A DNA stretch of 64,000 nucleotides from Phoenix dactylifera (taxonomy: Eukaryota; Streptophyta; Magnoliopsida; Arecales; Arecaceae): positions 122,047 to 186,046 of the forward strand of contig NW_024068247.1 of NCBI RefSeq assembly GCF_009389715.1. Reading direction: 5' to 3'. Shown piece by piece: positions 61,501 through 64,000 of this stretch (position 1 is the stretch's first letter; each line of letters starts with the position of its first letter). The notes beneath the pieces were generated by a model. That model saw nothing but the letters and a program-made list of their open reading frames with translations, searched no databases and was not told the DNA's origin. The position numbers were made by a program, and so were the translations under genes.

Positions 61501-63137
61501 ATCGGCAAACTTGTATAATACCGGCGATTATTTTCTGTGATGTAAACTAATCTTCTAATTAGACATGGTGAAGCTCGATGTTTTGCTTGTTGCTATCAGA
61601 TAGACATATAATTCTTATAAAATTGAATCTCATTTCCCTGATATAGTACCTCTCTCTCTCTATTTCTTTTTGTTTGTTTGCAAATTCAGGAGTACCTCCA
61701 TTTCTATTGTGATCCTCCACTTTGCCATAGAGACATTAAATCCAGCAATATTCTTTTGGATGAGAATTTTGTAGCAAAGGTACATACTTAGATTGGTTTA
61801 TGATGTTATCTTTCAGTTCATTAGTTTCAAAGGTATCAACCTTTGGCTTGTACATAGGTGGCTGATTTTGGTCTTGCGCATGCTTCAAGATATGGTGCAA
61901 TCAGCTTTGAACCAGTGAACACAGATATACGGGGAACTCCAGGTAAGTTTCTTTGGTCCCTAACCCGTCTATGATCAGTGTAAGTAGGCAGTCGTATAGA
62001 AATCTCCTAATGAAATTAAGAAATAAGCTCGAGAGCAGCAGAGTCTGGATTTTGAAGTGCATGGGTTGTAAAATTTAGGAATTGAATGAAACATTTGGTA
62101 CATTTAAAGTTCCTATGCAGTGCAGGTGGAACATATAGGGAGAAGAGTTTGATATATTTTGGCTTTTTGGAGGCTAGAAGCAATGCCTGTGCAGGAATGG
62201 TCTTTGGTATTAGGTTAAAAGGTTGATCAAGGGGTGAGTGCCTCCAAAAAAGAATTGGAATAGTTCTAGCAAGAAAGAGATCTGAAGACACTACCAATTA
62301 TACAGGATTTGGCATTAGAAGATCTGTTTATTAAACATGGCCAACTTAAACCCATAATAACCATAACTTTCGTATGTAATGTATCAAATGAATCTTTTTT
62401 CCTTTTTTTGGGAAATATGGTGGGAATATCACCACCAAGGTTTGAAGCCTGGACCTCTCCTAAGTGGATAGGGATGCCACCCAACTAATCTAAGGCATAT
62501 TTGTATTTGTCAAATGATTAGGCACATATTTCCTGTGATTGCTTTCTATTACATAGTCAAATTGCAAACATGAAACTTATTTTCACATCAATACTTACAG
62601 GGTATATGGATCCTGAATATGTGGTGACTCAAGAGCTGACAGAGAAGAGTGATATATACAGCTATGGTGTTCTATTATTAGAGCTTGTGACTGGGAGAAG
62701 AGCGATACAGGATTGCAATAATCTGGTGAAATGGTCTCAGAAATTTATGACGAATGATTCAAAGCTACCCGAATTGGTGGATCATGTGATTGGGAACTCA
62801 TTCGACTTTGAACCAGCTCCAATTGATTGTAGGGATTGTACAATGGTGCACCCAGAGGGAAGGACGAGCAAGGCCATCAATCAAACAAGTGCTCAGAATA
62901 CTCACTGAGAGATGCGATCTGCTGCACAATAGCTTGGAACAACTTGTGGAAGATGAAGACAACAATTATGTTCGGGAAAGGAATAGTAGAGTGAGAATGC
63001 ACCCAAATGAAGTGATTCCTTACAGCGGTGATGCAAGATGTCTTCAGTCTTCTTCGAGTACTTCAAGATCCTGCTGTAGCCGGAGTATCTTGCTTGAGAG
63101 TGGTTCGCCACAATCTCCTGGCCTTTACTCTGTTTAG
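49504..63137 (+). CDS. SPARK-domain receptor-like kinase (At1g49730/At3g19300 type), frame broken twice
   Basis: Exons: 49504-49585, 54958-55509, 57285-57569, 59034-59296, 59396-59448, 59536-59603, 61690-61779, 61858-61942, 62601-63137. Parts in order: signal peptide ([19 protein letters not shown]), a Cys-rich SPARK ectodomain (about 28-211; [29 protein letters not shown]), a Ser/Pro/Thr linker, a transmembrane helix (about 250-275), then the kinase: GGFGTVYKA loop, VAVK lysine about 353, HRDIKSSN Asp about 449, DFG Asp about 467, GTPGYMDPEY, and a tail ending GLYSV. Exon phases require one base too many at two places: the A-run 59111-59114 in the glycine loop, and CC at 62813-62814 near the kinase end. 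Discounting each, the gene reads 670 codons through, the family's normal length. So it is either intact with two consensus errors or a young pseudogene. Intron 1 (5.4 kb) holds two hAT-like elements and a LINE fragment; intron 6 is 2.1 kb. Related kinases act in cell-surface signalling; the ligand is unknown. Confidence 0.93.
50928..51701. mobile_element. hAT-like element, copy D (long, inverted relative to copy C)
   Basis: 774 bp with ends CAAGGTATGC and GCAGACCTTG. The flanks are CTCCCATC (50920-50927) and CTCCCACC (51702-51709), a 7/8 duplication. It shares with copy C, in reverse order, the ACCGGT arms, the GAGTGGCAATAAATGCCACTC hairpin region, the GCGCGGACGCGCG run, the CCCACTCGTGCTCGCGCCC block and the pyrimidine/purine tract. 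Low-complexity ORFs on both strands are not genes. It lies in intron 1 of the SPARK kinase. Confidence 0.9.
51720..52335. repeat. CAAGCTTG-rich repeat-like stretch
   Basis: Dense AAGCTTG, CAAGCTT and GAGCTCGA words on both strands (for example TTCAAGCTTGG and CTCAAGCTTG) and a (TA)n run near 52130. It looks like a decayed MITE-like repeat, but no ends or duplication could be fixed. Confidence 0.4.
52600..53526 (+). mobile_element. LINE 3' fragment with RNase H remnant
   Basis: [22 protein letters not shown] (52973-53034 region) is an RNase H-like beginning, and further on, in another frame, [13 protein letters not shown] (about 53285-53325) matches the C-terminal motif of plant LINE RNase H. 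Stops and shifts separate them. An A-rich tail (53504-53526) follows. The left boundary is uncertain and no target duplication was found. Confidence 0.7.
53923..54110. mobile_element. hAT-like element, copy E (short)
   Basis: 188 bp with inverted ends CAAGGTTTG and TAAACCTTG. The flanks are CCACAAGT (53915-53922) and CCGCAAGT (54111-54118), a 7/8 duplication. The interior is GGTACCG-like without the GC-rich core of copies C and D. Confidence 0.85.
57838..58718. mobile_element. possible diverged hAT-like element
   Basis: 881 bp with ends CAAGGTTTTGAATTT and TTTTAAAAACTTG. The flanking 8-mers GCTATGGC and TCTATGAT share the central CTATG. The interior has repeated TTTTGGCAG and TTTCAG...GGCTGAAA words and inverted GGCTGAAACC near both ends (about 57900 and 58634). 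It lies in intron 3 of the SPARK kinase. Confidence 0.45.
61382..61485. repeat. 52-bp perfect tandem duplication
   Basis: TAGGACTGCTGGTATCTTGT begins both units (61382, 61434); the units appear identical. It lies in intron 6 of the SPARK kinase. Confidence 0.93.
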
Positions 63138-64000
63138 GTTTTTTCCTCAACCTTGAGTTTCTTTTTAGTGTTTGATGTTGTCTTGCAACCAGACTATTTA
63201 AGCAATCAGAAGCTCAGTAGGGACGTGATGAAGCAGAGGTGATCAGCTGTGGTTTTCTGCTGCAAGCAAGGAATTGCCGTGAAGAGTTCTATTTTTTAAG
63301 AACTCCAAAATCTCCTTTTTAAGCTGTTGTAGAAATTTAGGATTTTCTGCTGCTCTTGAGCAGATATCATGACCTAAGTTGCTTCATATATAAGTAATTT
63401 TTGGTGCATCCAACAAGAATTAGAGTTGCAGATGCAGGCGGTTGGCACTGTAATTTTTTGATGGAAATTTATTTATTTATTTATTAATGATTGCGATGCA
63501 ATTGTTTGCGCTTTTATTTGCAAACAAGTTTTGGTGTATTTATATATGTTTAAAAGAAGGGTGTCCTAGTCATGGGCTCCCTCCATTGCTTCAGATATAT
63601 GCAGCCTTATCTTATGACACTCCAATTATAGTGCAGCAGCCTGTTGTTTACTGGCCGGCGAGCAACCTGTTGTTTACTGGCCGGCCCATCTGATATCTAC
63701 CTTACCTCATTGTTTGCACTATTTGGAAATCTAAGGATGATAGTGGAGGATAGCTTGATATTTACAGAAGGCTAACTTTGATAGATTTGATGTCCCTACA
63801 AGCCAACTGGTGACACAAGTTTCATGGCAGGCACCCTCATGCCTAAATGTGCTCTCTCCTGAAAGGTTTAATGCTGGAAAGAAATCTGGCTGCAAGCCCC
63901 TGTTAGTTTTTTCTTAGAGCCTTCCTGATTTTAAGTTCTGCTCGATGGCTGAAAGATTTGAATGGAGATGATAATGATGATGAAAATTATTCATTATTTA
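63138..64000. other. 3' flank of SPARK kinase
   Basis: AT-rich. It includes (TTTA)n at 63469-63484 and a two-copy 26-bp repeat (CCTGTTGTTTACTGGCCGGC at 63640 and 63666). No further gene is visible to the right edge. Confidence 0.6.

Overview
This 64 kb window is nuclear DNA of a flowering plant. Genes are split by GT-AG introns, exon 1 of the 23.7 kb kinase gene is GC-rich in the manner of monocots, an Au-type SINE is present, and non-coding DNA is AT-rich and full of small transposons. A non-grass monocot, possibly a palm, is the best guess; that is inference, because no organellar or species-diagnostic sequence is present.

Five protein genes and one RNA gene can be read. (1) 101-18328, minus strand: catalytic subunit of DNA polymerase alpha. 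Twenty-five exons join in frame for 1318 residues and the C-terminus runs off the left edge. Two E2F-type sites sit just upstream. (2) 23667-26758, plus: a membrane-anchored receptor-like kinase without a large ectodomain (At2g42960/At3g59110 type), 7 exons, 524 aa. (3) 31101-35868, plus: small-subunit ribosomal protein eS10, 5 exons, 183 aa, with TATA, telo-box and GGCCCA promoter motifs. (4) 40433-40628, plus: a U2 spliceosomal snRNA gene with its own USE and TATA box. (5) 41996 to about 46234, minus: a secreted, probably GPI-anchored PI-PLC X-domain protein (At5g67130 type); its first exon is uncertain. (6) 49504-63137, plus: a SPARK-domain receptor-like kinase (At1g49730/At3g19300 type), 9 exons, with two single-base insertions that break the kinase frame. 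These genes do not form an operon or pathway; they are ordinary neighbours. Genes 5 and 6 are divergent across about 3.3 kb.

The accessory content is mostly transposons. The clearest novelty is an interspersed family, rich in ACCGGT/GGTACC, with imperfect terminal inverted repeats near CAAGGTNTGC and 8-bp target-site duplications. Those two traits point to a non-autonomous hAT family. Four copies have 8/8 or 7/8 matching duplications (9987-10316, 12255-12932, 50928-51701, 53923-54110) and two more are weaker. A second hAT-type element (TAGAGCTG ends, perfect 8-bp duplication) lies at 10902-11263. Polymerase alpha intron 5 holds four of these elements. There are also an Au SINE, a 5'-truncated LINE with a perfect 16-bp duplication, a second LINE RNase H fragment, LTR/primer-binding-site remnants, a degenerate minisatellite of about 46 bp period, a 400-bp TA/TATG tract and several short tandem duplications. 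One of those duplications copies the 3' splice site of an eS10 intron. I found no CRISPR array, no bacterial-type defence system and no biosynthetic cluster.
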